A DNA stretch of 32,133 nucleotides from Lapidilactobacillus bayanensis (GTDB lineage Bacteria > Bacillota > Bacilli > Lactobacillales > Lactobacillaceae). Of the stretch, positions 24,062 through 31,835 are shown one piece after another. A program made the position numbers and the translations under genes. The notes beneath the pieces are model-generated. The model was given only the letters and a program-made list of their open reading frames with translations. It searched no databases and was not told the DNA's origin. Each line of letters starts with the position of its first letter. Within the stretch, counting starts at the first letter, position 1. The stretch is from the NCBI RefSeq assembly GCF_003946695.1, contig NZ_RHOX01000024.1:1-32133 (forward strand). The letters are read 5' to 3'.

Positions 24062-26416
24062 TTACTTAAAGTAAACGATTGTTGCGCCGTTGCCACCAGC
24101 CGATGCTGGCGCGTATTCATATTTTTTGATGCGGCGATTAGTCTTCAAGTAATCTTGAACACCTTGACGAATTGCACCCGTCCCTTTACCATGCACGATC
24201 GTTACTGATTCATAGCCTGCTAACAAGGCCGAATCAATATATTGGTCCAAGTTAGCAAGTGCTTCTTCATAACGTTGACCACGCAAATCAAGTTGAGTTG
24301 AAACATGTGAACTACTTCCGCGAACGGTCACAATCTGTCGTTGTGGGGCTGCTTTTTCAGGTTTAATTTTTTCTAAATCCCGCGCCGGTAATTTCATCTT
24401 GATAATGCCAACTTGAACTTCGAACTGCTTCTCATTAAACTTCTGCGTAATGACGCCTATTTGACCGTATGAGAGTACTTTGACATCATCTCCGACCGTC
24501 AGCTCTTGTTTTCTTTTGGCACGCTGCAAAACGCGATTATGAGCCAATTCACGTTGCGGATGTAAGCTGTTCAATTTACCTTTGGCATCAATTAACTGAT
24601 TCTCTTTAACATCAGTCCGACCAGTTAAGCGCATCTGCCGCAACTCGTCAATGACGTCATCAGCCTGCTTTTGCGCAGCGGTGACTAAATCATCAGCCTT
24701 ATCTTTAGCCTTGTTCATCAACAGATCGCGTTGTGCATTAAAATCAGACCAAGCCTTGCTAAGTTCTTGGTGTAATTCAGTCGCGTCAGCTAATTGTTGT
24801 TGCAATTGCGCACCAGTTTCCTCAGTCTGCTTGCGCTGTTGCTCTAAATCACTAATCATGTTGTTCAAATCTTGACTAGCATCATTCATCAAGGCTTGCG
24901 CAGCAGCAACAATAGCGTCAGGCATTCCTAAACGCCGGGAAATATCAAAGGCATTGGAACGTCCAGGAACACCAATTAGCAACCGATATGTTGGCTGCAA
25001 GGATTCAACGTCAAATTCCATACTGGCATTAATTGTCCCCGGCCGTTCATAACCATAGAGTTTCAATTCAGGATAGTGGGTTGAAGCGACAACATAGGCG
25101 CCCACACCACCAAGAAAATCGAGAATGGCAATCGCCAAGCTCGCTCCCTCTTGCGGATCTGTCCCAGCACCTAACTCATCGAATAAGACGAGATCTTGAT
25201 CATCAACCTGATCCAAAATATGAATAATATTATCCATATGAGCCGAAAAAGTACTTAAGTTTTGTTCAATTGATTGTTCATCGCCAATATCCGCAAAAAC
25301 TTCGCGGAAAATACCAACGCGACTTTCTTCACCGGCGGGAATAAACAACCCAGCTTGTGCCATCAATTGAATTAATCCTAAAGTTTTCAAGGTGATTGTT
25401 TTACCACCCGTGTTCGGACCGGTAACAACAATGGCCTGATAATCTTGCCCAATGGCGATGTCGTTACTGACGACCTTTTTGGGATCAATTAAGGGATGGC
25501 GCGCTTGGCGTAAGGCAACCGCATTGTTATCCGCAATAATTGGTTCTGTGGCTTTAATTTGTGCCGCATAATGCGCTTTGGCGTTAATAAAGTCTAGCTC
25601 GCCCATTACCGTTTGATTGTGTCGCAACTCATTGGTATAAGGTGCCAACATCACCGATAGCTCAGCGAAAATTCGGTCGATCTCTTGTTTTTCTTCTAGT
25701 TGTTCCTGACGTAGCTTATTATTTAAATTCAAAACACTTTGTGGTTCCACATAAACCGTTTGGCCACTGGCACTTTGATCATGAATAATGCCACCGAATT
25801 GATGCTTATATTCAGCACGAACTGGAATAACATAGCGCTCATCACGAATTGTCACAATCGGTTCAGTTAAATATTTGGCACTACTTCCATGAGTGTATTC
25901 ATCCATTTTGCTACGGATTTGTGCTTCGTTGCCGTGAATCGTCTTGCGAATCGCCGCTAACTTCGTAGAAGCCTCATCCAAAACTGTCCCGTCAGAATCG
26001 ATGCTCCGCCGTAACATTTGCGTCTGTTCAGGCAAGCCAACTAACTGCTCAACTAACTTAGGCACTGCGCGTAATTCAAAAGACAATTCCAAATCACGAA
26101 AGAATCGAAGGACGGAACTGGTCGCCTGTAAATTACGACTAATCGCTGCTAATTCAAGTCCGTTTAAACTACCACCGATTTCCAAGCGTTTTAAGGCCGG
26201 CGCAACGGTTTGCAGTTGGGCAATCGGCATACCGCCCTTAACGCGCAACAAATCTACACCATCTTTAGTTTCATCAAGCATTTGTTGGACCTGATCACGA
26301 TCGTTGGCAGGCACCAATTCATGAGCCAGTTCCCGTCCCATGTCGGTCCGCAAATGCGGTTGTAACTTTTGCTTAATCTTATTAAATTCAAGTGTGGTTA
26401 ATACTTTGGTATTCAT
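24062..26416 (-). CDS. mutS2: MutS2 ATPase/endonuclease
   Basis: This MutS paralogue lacks the mismatch-recognition domains. It is known to suppress recombination in some bacteria and, more recently, to act on collided ribosomes (RqcU). Core and clamp regions occupy about 1-320. Walker A is GPNTGGKT at 333-340, and Walker B LVLFDELGAGTDP is near 410-420, followed by ASTHYPELK. A long coiled coil covers about 510-620. The C-terminal Smr nuclease domain is at about 706-784, with LDLRG (709-713) and HGKGTG (742-747), both intact. Length (784 aa) is normal. An AGAGGTGA ribosome-binding site precedes the ATG. Only 23 nt separate the ATG from the T run of a long hairpin terminator in the leader. 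Confidence 0.95.
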   Translation of the reverse strand: MNTKVLTTLEFNKIKQKLQPHLRTDMGRELAHELVPANDRDQVQQMLDETKDGVDLLRVKGGMPIAQLQTVAPALKRLEIGGSLNGLELAAISRNLQATSSVLRFFRDLELSFELRAVPKLVEQLVGLPEQTQMLRRSIDSDGTVLDEASTKLAAIRKTIHGNEAQIRSKMDEYTHGSSAKYLTEPIVTIRDERYVIPVRAEYKHQFGGIIHDQSASGQTVYVEPQSVLNLNNKLRQEQLEEKQEIDRIFAELSVMLAPYTNELRHNQTVMGELDFINAKAHYAAQIKATEPIIADNNAVALRQARHPLIDPKKVVSNDIAIGQDYQAIVVTGPNTGGKTITLKTLGLIQLMAQAGLFIPAGEESRVGIFREVFADIGDEQSIEQNLSTFSAHMDNIIHILDQVDDQDLVLFDELGAGTDPQEGASLAIAILDFLGGVGAYVVASTHYPELKLYGYERPGTINASMEFDVESLQPTYRLLIGVPGRSNAFDISRRLGMPDAIVAAAQALMNDASQDLNNMISDLEQQRKQTEETGAQLQQQLADATELHQELSKAWSDFNAQRDLLMNKAKDKADDLVTAAQKQADDVIDELRQMRLTGRTDVKENQLIDAKGKLNSLHPQRELAHNRVLQRAKRKQELTVGDDVKVLSYGQIGVITQKFNEKQFEVQVGIIKMKLPARDLEKIKPEKAAPQRQIVTVRGSSSHVSTQLDLRGQRYEEALANLDQYIDSALLAGYESVTIVHGKGTGAIRQGVQDYLKTNRRIKKYEYAPASAGGNGATIVYFK

Positions 26417-26438
26417 TTTTTCACCTCTAACTTTTCAG

Positions 26439-26558
26439 AAAAAAAGTGGGACAAAAGCCGGATTGAGGTCACGAATTAACCTAGTCGTTCTGATTGACCA
26501 AGTTTTCAGTCGAGCAGAACGCGTAGTTAAGTCACTGGCGCTCAGGTTTTCGTCCCAC
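26439..26558 (-). terminator. 113-nt imperfect hairpin terminator immediately before mutS2 (possible attenuator)
   Basis: The outer arms GTGGGAC (26446-26452) and GTCCCAC (26552-26558) continue inward as AAA/TTT and then as an imperfect GTCACGAATTAAC / GTTAAGTCAC-type pairing with GTTCTG/CAGAAC. On the minus strand the hairpin is followed by seven T (26445-26439). It ends cvpA transcription, but it also lies within the only possible mutS2 leader. The rest of the 26559-26698 gap shows no gene. Confidence 0.7.
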
Positions 26559-26698
26559 GACAACGCAAATTAGCTAAAACTAAAATTTCTTGTCGCAAAT
26601 TTTAGTTTTCAGCAGAATAATGGTGGTTAACCGTTGCACCAGGTCACAACGTGCACAATCTGCAACGATAAACTTGTCCCTTATCCCTAATTATCTCA

Positions 26699-27238
26699 CT
26701 ATTTCACGATCCATAATCTCGTGATCCATTTAGTTAGGAATGGCGTGTAACGCACAGTTAAAGTTGCTAACCATGACTTTTCTAGCATGGTTTGAATCGC
26801 CGTGACCGGAATTAAAGCCAGTAAATACAGAATCAAAAATAAGGCCGTGTAGGTGACGAAGAAGCCGAGAAAAGCACTACCGGCAACATTGGTCAATGGA
26901 TCGATTGGGATAAAAATCAAATTGTGTAAGAACAGCCCCACTAAATGAGTCACTGCCCATCCCAGCACCACAATAATCAAAAAGGCACAACCCGCGTAAA
27001 AAGCACTATCCAAATCTAACCCAACTTTAGATGTGAAGAAGGTAAATTTACTGTCCAACGATGCAGAAGGATAAGGGATCAACAGTGTTAATTTAGTAGC
27101 AAGCGACTGATAGAAGCTTTGCGCAAATAGTAATGTAATGAAATATCCTAACGTGTAAAAGCCTTGCAGCAATAAACCACGCCGCCCACTGATATAAATA
27201 TTATAGGCAAATATAATCAAAATTAGAAAACTAAGCAT
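26699..27238 (-). CDS. CvpA family membrane protein
   Basis: This is a 179-aa protein with four predicted membrane helices: about 2-20, 25-42, 80-105 and 122-145. The family's loop PIDPLTNVAGSAFLGFF and the N-terminal NIYISGRRGLLLQGF are visible. Homologues are called colicin V production proteins after E. coli CvpA; the molecular role is unclear, with envelope-related phenotypes. The order cvpA-mutS2 is conserved in Firmicutes. zapA, often just upstream, is absent here. GAGG precedes the ATG. The 27239-27474 stretch upstream holds no gene; no promoter there is convincing. Confidence 0.88.
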   Translation of the reverse strand: MLSFLILIIFAYNIYISGRRGLLLQGFYTLGYFITLLFAQSFYQSLATKLTLLIPYPSASLDSKFTFFTSKVGLDLDSAFYAGCAFLIIVVLGWAVTHLVGLFLHNLIFIPIDPLTNVAGSAFLGFFVTYTALFLILYLLALIPVTAIQTMLEKSWLATLTVRYTPFLTKWITRLWIVK

Positions 27239-27474
27239 AAAAACCTCTTCATGATATTTAATTTGATCAGCTCATACTGCCGAGCTCAATTGTTGATTGG
27301 CAAAATTAAGCGTGAAAGTTCATCGCTTGTTGATTGACAGATTGCTAAATTGAATAAAAATAGTTTATCACTAATTAGCAGATTCAACCAGCTAGCTAAG
27401 TTAAATTAAAGATAACCTTACTTTTCAACCGCGTTGACAGTGACAGTTGTCATACTTTTTCGCACTAATCAAGA

Positions 27475-27508
27475 AAAAGGACTCGGGACAAAACTCCCAA
27501 GTCCTTTT
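27475..27508 (-). terminator. terminator of the ireB-ruvX-yrzB operon
   Basis: The arms AAAAGGACTCGGGA / TCCCAAGTCCTTTT enclose CAAAAC. On the minus strand the downstream side is T-rich (CCTTTTTCTTG). It follows the hairpin array that comes after yrzB. Confidence 0.75.
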
Positions 27509-27516
27509 CGCGTTTT

Positions 27517-28005
27517 GAAACGTGCTACGAAAGTCTGACAATTCCGCTTAAGCCAGCAATGAATAAGTTCAAAGAACGAACTTTTTCATTGCTTTCTTAA
27601 TGCTCATTGTCAACCCGACTTTCTCCGCACTCTGATCTGAAACGTGCTGCGAAACAACTGCTGGTACGAAATTTAAGTGAAAATCTTGCTGCATTAGCAT
27701 GCATCAATCTTTCCATTTAAATTTGGACCAGCAACCCGTTGTCTTTCGCACTCTGATCTGAAATGTGCTGCGAAACAACTGGCGGAAGTGAATTTAAGCG
27801 TGAATCTCCTTGCGTTGACACGCAATGATCTTCCCGTTTAAATTCATACCGCCAACCCGTTGCTTCTCCGCACTCTGATCTGAAACGTGCTGCGAGTTGC
27901 AGTGATTATGTGGTAAGGAAATAAATTCAGAAATCAAAAGCGATTTCCAAATTTATTTCCTTACCACGCCATCACTAACCGCAATTCTCCGCACTCTGAT
28001 TTCAG
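27517..28005 (-). repeat. tandem array of four long hairpins with near-constant linkers after yrzB
   Basis: Four units of about 120 bp. Each starts GAAACGTGCTGCGA (or one-base variants) and ends CCGCACTCTGATCT (unit 2 TCGCACTCTGATCT; last unit ends CTCTGATTT). Between these lies a long hairpin whose sequence is different in every unit. Unit 1 (27531-27621): AAGTC, GACAAT, TTAAG, AGCAATGA, AAGTTC and their partners. Unit 2 (27654-27742): ACAAC, TGCTGGT, AAATTTAA. Unit 3 (27774-27862): CAAC, TGGCGG, GAATTTAA, TTGCGT. Unit 4 (27896-27986): AGTGAT, and an 18-bp perfect stem GTGGTAAGGAAATAAATT (27910-27927 with 27950-27967). The array abuts the yrzB stop codon, so it would be its 3' UTR. No ORF is supported. 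Confidence 0.9.
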
Positions 28006-28335
28006 CTAGTCGCTTAAGTTTTCGTCGTGTAGGAATACGTCCAATACGCCTTGAACCATGTCCCACTCGGCGTCGTCTTCGATTGGTTGTAGGTCGCCGG
28101 ATGTGGCATCACCGTTCTCATCGGGTGCATAAGCAAATGGATAAATATCAACTTGCTCGTCTTCTTGTGCACCTGCCGGAATTAACAACACATATGAACG
28201 GTTGAAGTCTTCTGAATCAAAGGTAAAGAGAATTTCGTAAAGTTCTTCGTTACCATCTTCATCAACTAATGTAATTTGTCGTTGTTCATCTTCTAAGTCA
28301 CTGAAGTCAACGATGTTTTTATCTTGATCAGCCAT
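28006..28335 (-). CDS. yrzB: YrzB-family DUF1292 protein
   Basis: This 109-aa, strongly acidic soluble protein has the DUF1292 pattern [22 protein letters not shown] at about residues 20-41, then YVLLIPA and YPFAY. Function is unknown, but it is the regular third member of the ireB-ruvX-yrzB operon. Start choice: ATG at 28335 follows AGGAGG. An in-frame extension upstream to 28413 lacks a ribosome-binding site and has non-conserved sequence. The stop codon is directly followed by the four-hairpin array. Confidence 0.9.
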   Translation of the reverse strand: MADQDKNIVDFSDLEDEQRQITLVDEDGNEELYEILFTFDSEDFNRSYVLLIPAGAQEDEQVDIYPFAYAPDENGDATSGDLQPIEDDAEWDMVQGVLDVFLHDENLSD

Positions 28336-28445
28336 AGTTCCTCCTAATTCACTTCTAATGTTAGTTTCTGATGTTCGTGGCGGTGTCCATTCAACTAAGG
28401 CAAAGTTCGCCAAGTTAAACCATGACCATATTAGTTGTTGCTAAT

Positions 28446-28880
28446 TTATTGTTGGGTTAATTTGCCCTTAGCATCCAAATAATTCTGTAGTATAAAAACG
28501 GCGGCAAGCTTATCGATGACCGCCTTGCGCTTCTTGCGCGAAACGTTGCCATCCTCAATTAACATCCGTTCAGCCTCAACTGTGGTCAGACGTTCATCTT
28601 GAAAATCCACTGGCAATTGAAACTTGCGAACTAAGCGCTCACCATAGTACTGGGAACGTTCTGCACGTGGTCCCAAAGTATTATTCATGTTTTTGGGAAG
28701 ACCTAGTACGAAACCTGTTACTTGATAATCTTCAACTAGTTGTTTGACCCGCTTTAACCCAAGATTCTCATTGACCTCATCGATGGCAATAATCTCAACA
28801 CCCTGCGCGGTCCAACCTAGTTCATCACTAATCGCAACACCAACTGTTTTAGAGCCGACATCTAGTCCCATTAGGCGCAT
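28446..28880 (-). CDS. ruvX: RuvX/YqgF Holliday-junction resolvase-type nuclease
   Basis: This RNase H-fold protein is implicated in Holliday-junction resolution and pre-16S rRNA 5'-end processing. Signatures: [16 protein letters not shown] at residues 4-19 (first catalytic Asp), [31 protein letters not shown] (second acid), and the final Asp in the C-terminal [16 protein letters not shown]. Length (144 aa) is normal. It starts one base after the ireB stop (TAA-A-ATG) with an AAGGAGCG site inside ireB, so the two are coupled. Confidence 0.95.
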   Translation of the reverse strand: MRLMGLDVGSKTVGVAISDELGWTAQGVEIIAIDEVNENLGLKRVKQLVEDYQVTGFVLGLPKNMNNTLGPRAERSQYYGERLVRKFQLPVDFQDERLTTVEAERMLIEDGNVSRKKRKAVIDKLAAVFILQNYLDAKGKLTQQ

Positions 28881-28881
28881 T

Positions 28882-29139
28882 TTAACGCTCCTTGTTTAAG
28901 TAATTACGGACTAATTCTTCAATAATCTCGTCACGTTCGTGTTTGAGAATCAAATTACGCGCATCATTGTGCCGTGGAATATAAGCTGGATCCCCAGACA
29001 AAAGATACCCGACAATTTGATTGATCGGATTATAACCCTTTTCTTCTAATGCCTGATAAACATTTTCAAGTGTATCTTTAACATTTTTTGACTCGTTATC
29101 ATCAAAAGAAAAGGACATTGTTTTATCCAATTCGCTCAT
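28882..29139 (-). CDS. ireB: IreB family regulatory phosphoprotein (UPF0297)
   Basis: This 85-aa protein is substrate of the PASTA kinase (IreK/PrkC) in Enterococcus, where it limits cephalosporin resistance. The conserved block [28 protein letters not shown] is present in full. In E. faecalis IreB, T4 and T7 are phosphorylated; here position 7 is Thr but position 4 is Leu. Start choice: ATG at 29139 preceded by GAGGTGA; the frame extends upstream without a ribosome-binding site or family similarity. alaS, the usual upstream neighbour, is not present; the broken MFS gene is there instead. Confidence 0.92.
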   Translation of the reverse strand: MSELDKTMSFSFDDNESKNVKDTLENVYQALEEKGYNPINQIVGYLLSGDPAYIPRHNDARNLILKHERDEIIEELVRNYLNKER

Positions 29140-29280
29140 GACCGTCACCTCGCTTAACATTGATGATACATGAAAGAAACACAAAAAACAATCTTTGTTA
29201 CCGTTGTGTAACCTAACCACAATATAAACATAAAAAGCGGTACCAATATTGCGCATCATAAAAAAATAGGTCAAGTTACA

Positions 29281-29347
29281 TCAGGGTAATTTAGCGCCTT
29301 GACGAAACTTGACAATGATTGAATCCATTTTAATGGCGCCACCCTGA
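29281..29347. repeat. inverted repeat upstream of ireB
   Basis: TCAGGGT (29281-29287) and GCGCC (29294-29298) pair with GGCGC (29335-29339) and ACCCTGA (29341-29347). There is no T run, so it is not an obvious terminator. It could be a 5' leader structure of ireB or a separator from the MFS gene. Confidence 0.45.
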
Positions 29348-29403
29348 GCGCAACTTAAAATTTAAAATGATTGCCTACGATGCCGCTTCTGTAAGTATGC
29401 AGC

Positions 29404-30611
29404 TCATCTAATCAACGAATGAGAAATGGTGTCCTTCTTTTGGCGCTTTAAGCAGAGAAATAGCACTAATACTAACGCACTCGTGAAAAACACCTTGTAC
29501 ATCGAACCCAACAGGTAACCGAAATTCTGACCAATTCCCAGCAACATCACCAAGATTGCTGACAAAATACTCGTGAAAACATCTTGCAATAGGAAAATAT
29601 TGGGCTGATCATGTGTGGTGACTTCCGTTTGCGTGATGTTGTACAACATATTACCGATCAACGTTGACCCGAATGCTAGAAATGTATAGAACACCAATAA
29701 CTGTGCGTATGACTGACAAAAAGCGACCAATGCGAGATAAATCAAAAAGAGGCCACTGCCAATATAGAAAAGCCGGTCATAATTTGGTTTAATCTTTTTA
29801 AAAGTCAACAATGAGGAAACCACCAAGAAAGCAATCGCTAAAAATGAAAGTGCAAAAGCATATTGAGCATTAGAAATCCCAACTTCATGCGTTAAAAAAA
29901 TCACTTCAAAAGAATCAAAACTAGACGCAACTGCCTCCAACACAACCCAAGCTAAAAAGATATAGGCATAATTTCTGTAAGATTTAAAAATTGTGAGCAG
30001 TTGGTGCCAATTGTGCTTGGGTTTGGCTAATTCCGACTTAGCTTGATCGTCTGTTAAGGTAATCTGAGGAAGTAAGAGTAATAAAAACGCAGACGAAATT
30101 GTCAAGCTACCATACAAAATAAATAAAACAGATTGATTAACTTGTTGGAATAAACCAACCAAAAGTGGCCCGATGAAGTACGAAATCGAACCAACTAAAG
30201 TAATGCTAGCGTTGAAACGACTCAGATTATCTTTCGGCACCAGAAACGGAATCGACGTCATCAAATAACTTCCAAACAGATCACCAAGCATTTCAAATCC
30301 TAAAACACAATAAAAAGAACGTAACTATGAAATAAAAGTGGCATGACAAATAATAGCGCGGCCTTGATTGCTTCAAGCACAAATAAAAAGAGTTTCGTAG
30401 ATTTCGGTGGCCGAATGAATTGATTAAGACTAGCTGCAAAGAGATCGCCTAACAGCTTGGCAATCCAAAGTATCAAGACGGCGTTGACTGAGATCTTTGC
30501 GAGGACGAGGTTTAAGGCAACCACATAACCAAATTGTGCCGTCAATGAAACCAAGCGATTAAGAACGATAGGTAAAGTTTTCCGATTATAAACGATTAAC
30601 AGGCGCTTCAT
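29404..30611 (-). pseudogene. MFS transporter broken by a single-base frameshift
   Basis: Two frames make up one major facilitator protein. The first 103 residues (30611-30300, from MKRLLIVYNRKTLPIVLN) hold the first helices and end YVLFIVF-stop. The rest (30291-29404, 295 aa in its own frame) begins at MLGDLFGSYLM and runs through the remaining helices to a basic C-terminus. Restoring one T in the T4 run at 30305-30302 joins the frames as VLFIVF-LGFEMLGDLFGS, giving about 401 aa, the usual MFS length. No substrate can be inferred. A good ribosome-binding site (AAGGAGG) precedes the first ATG. It lies downstream of the Rgg regulator on the same strand, 294 bp away. It may be a true pseudogene, a slippage-controlled gene or a sequencing error. 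Confidence 0.85.
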
Positions 30612-30705
30612 CTTGCGTCCTCCTTGGTAATTCAGATTGGATTTGATTAATGAGTTTTAAGACAACTTACTTTGTTTTTGTTTAGCCTTTATGTTGCACT
30701 TCTGG

Positions 30706-30747
30706 ACTATATACCAACTTTAGTTGCTTTTTAATACTTCTTAGTAT
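30706..30747 (-). promoter_or_regulatory. possible promoter and operator of the MFS gene
   Basis: On the minus strand a -10-like TATAGT (30711-30706; overlapping TATATA with TG extension at 30713-30708) lies about 95 bp before the MFS start. An inverted repeat ATACT-TCTT-AGTAT (30734-30747) sits in the -35 area and could be a regulator site, Rgg being the obvious candidate. The remainder of 30612-30905 holds only very short ORFs without ribosome-binding sites. Confidence 0.3.
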
Positions 30748-30905
30748 GTGAGATGTAAATTTAAATTTGCTACTTTAATTTTCCGATAACTCTCAAAAAG
30801 CGACTTAATTCACTTGGTATTATCGAGAAACAAAAAGCCGAGTTTCAATTACAGCAGTATCACTCTAAAAAATTCATCTCAAAAAAACGTTTCGTATATT
30901 AAACC

Positions 30906-31751
30906 CTACATTAATTTTTTAAGGCTGTCTGCGAAAGTATAACATCCTGCGAATTCAAAAACGGCAAGTGCGCCCTCTGTTAAAGTACGCCCTGTCTCCT
31001 CAGTGCCAGTTTTCAACATAATCAGACCTTGATAGAACTTAATAAAATTTCGTTCCAATAAAAATGCTTCAGACAAATTTTGCATCTCAATTAGATTGAG
31101 AAACTTTTTTGCCTGAGAATACTTTTCTTTTTTGATGAGTAATTCAATTGTGTTCAGCAAAATGTTCAAACACGTTTCATAAAGACTAGTGTTACCTTGA
31201 AAAATACTACATTTCTCGAAGAGGTTTCCAGAAAAAATAACAATCGTCTCAAGCGGTAAAACAAACATGGTATTGCCATAAAGAATCAGTTCATAGTTAC
31301 CCCAATCCTCACAGGAGAATAAATAATCTGTTAAGGCCTTTAAATCAACACTGTCATCAAGTTTCCTTTCCTGCGTATTAGCCAATAATACTTCAGCCAT
31401 GATCCAATTTAATTGGTCAAAAACCAATCGAGATTCAAGGTATTTCTGATTAAGTCTTTTGCTATATCTCAGCAAACTCGAAACATCTTGCGCCATCACT
31501 AATTTAGTTAAGACAGATAGCGTTTTGCTGTCATCGGACAATTCGTAATGGTTCATGGTCATTTGAAACTCATAAGGTGTCACATTAATCTTCTTTAATA
31601 AGTGAAAAAAACGTTGTGTTGAAAGATCCGAAATACCATTTTCAAACTTTGAAATCATACTCTTCGAGACAACATCATCAGACAATGAGCTTAAACTGAC
31701 ACCTTTTGATTCTCGAATGTTTTTGAATGTTGTACCAAAATTTTTAGCCAT
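30906..31751 (-). CDS. Rgg/GadR/MutR-family transcriptional regulator
   Basis: This cytoplasmic regulator of the RRNPP group binds short exported-and-reimported peptides in several streptococcal members. Its N-terminal XRE helix-turn-helix is at about residues 5-60 (FKNIRESKGVSLSSLSD, then SKSMISKFENGISDLS). A TPR-like all-helical C-terminal domain follows, with the family hallmark SCEDWGNYELILYGNTM near the middle. Length (281 aa) is full. Start choice: ATG at 31751 follows AGGTGA by about six bases. The ATG at 31769 is in frame but lacks a site. It is divergent from a LanKC-type gene only 84 bp away and upstream of a broken MFS gene, so it probably controls a peptide locus. Confidence 0.9.
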   Translation of the reverse strand: MAKNFGTTFKNIRESKGVSLSSLSDDVVSKSMISKFENGISDLSTQRFFHLLKKINVTPYEFQMTMNHYELSDDSKTLSVLTKLVMAQDVSSLLRYSKRLNQKYLESRLVFDQLNWIMAEVLLANTQERKLDDSVDLKALTDYLFSCEDWGNYELILYGNTMFVLPLETIVIFSGNLFEKCSIFQGNTSLYETCLNILLNTIELLIKKEKYSQAKKFLNLIEMQNLSEAFLLERNFIKFYQGLIMLKTGTEETGRTLTEGALAVFEFAGCYTFADSLKKLM

Positions 31752-31799
31752 CAGTATCACCTGTTTCATATGTTAAACATTTGATTGCTTCCCTAGTCA

Positions 31800-31810
31800 C
31801 TTAACTTAAG
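31800..31810. promoter_or_regulatory. palindrome between rgg and the lanKC-like gene
   Basis: CTTAA-C-TTAAG is an 11-bp perfect palindrome located 12 bp before the GGAGG of the lanKC-like gene and within the 84-bp rgg/lanKC spacer. It is a candidate operator or -10 region. Statistical support is weak in AT-rich DNA. Confidence 0.3.
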
Positions 31811-31835
31811 CTATCCCTAATGGAGGAAACGTCAA

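Noticed and set aside
27517-28005. CRISPR array
   Set aside because: Units are too long (~120 bp), the 'spacers' are self-complementary hairpins rather than unrelated unique DNA, and no cas genes are present.
29160-29280. Promoter for ireB (TTGACC at about 29270 with CAATAT)
   Set aside because: The -10 matches only half of the consensus, so I do not annotate it.
30612-30905. Short hydrophobic signalling peptide or lanthipeptide precursor gene next to rgg
   Set aside because: Only 5-12-codon frames occur (for example MSFKTTYFVFV or MLHFWTIYQL on plus, MKLGFLFLDNTK on minus). None has a ribosome-binding site or a leader/core pattern.
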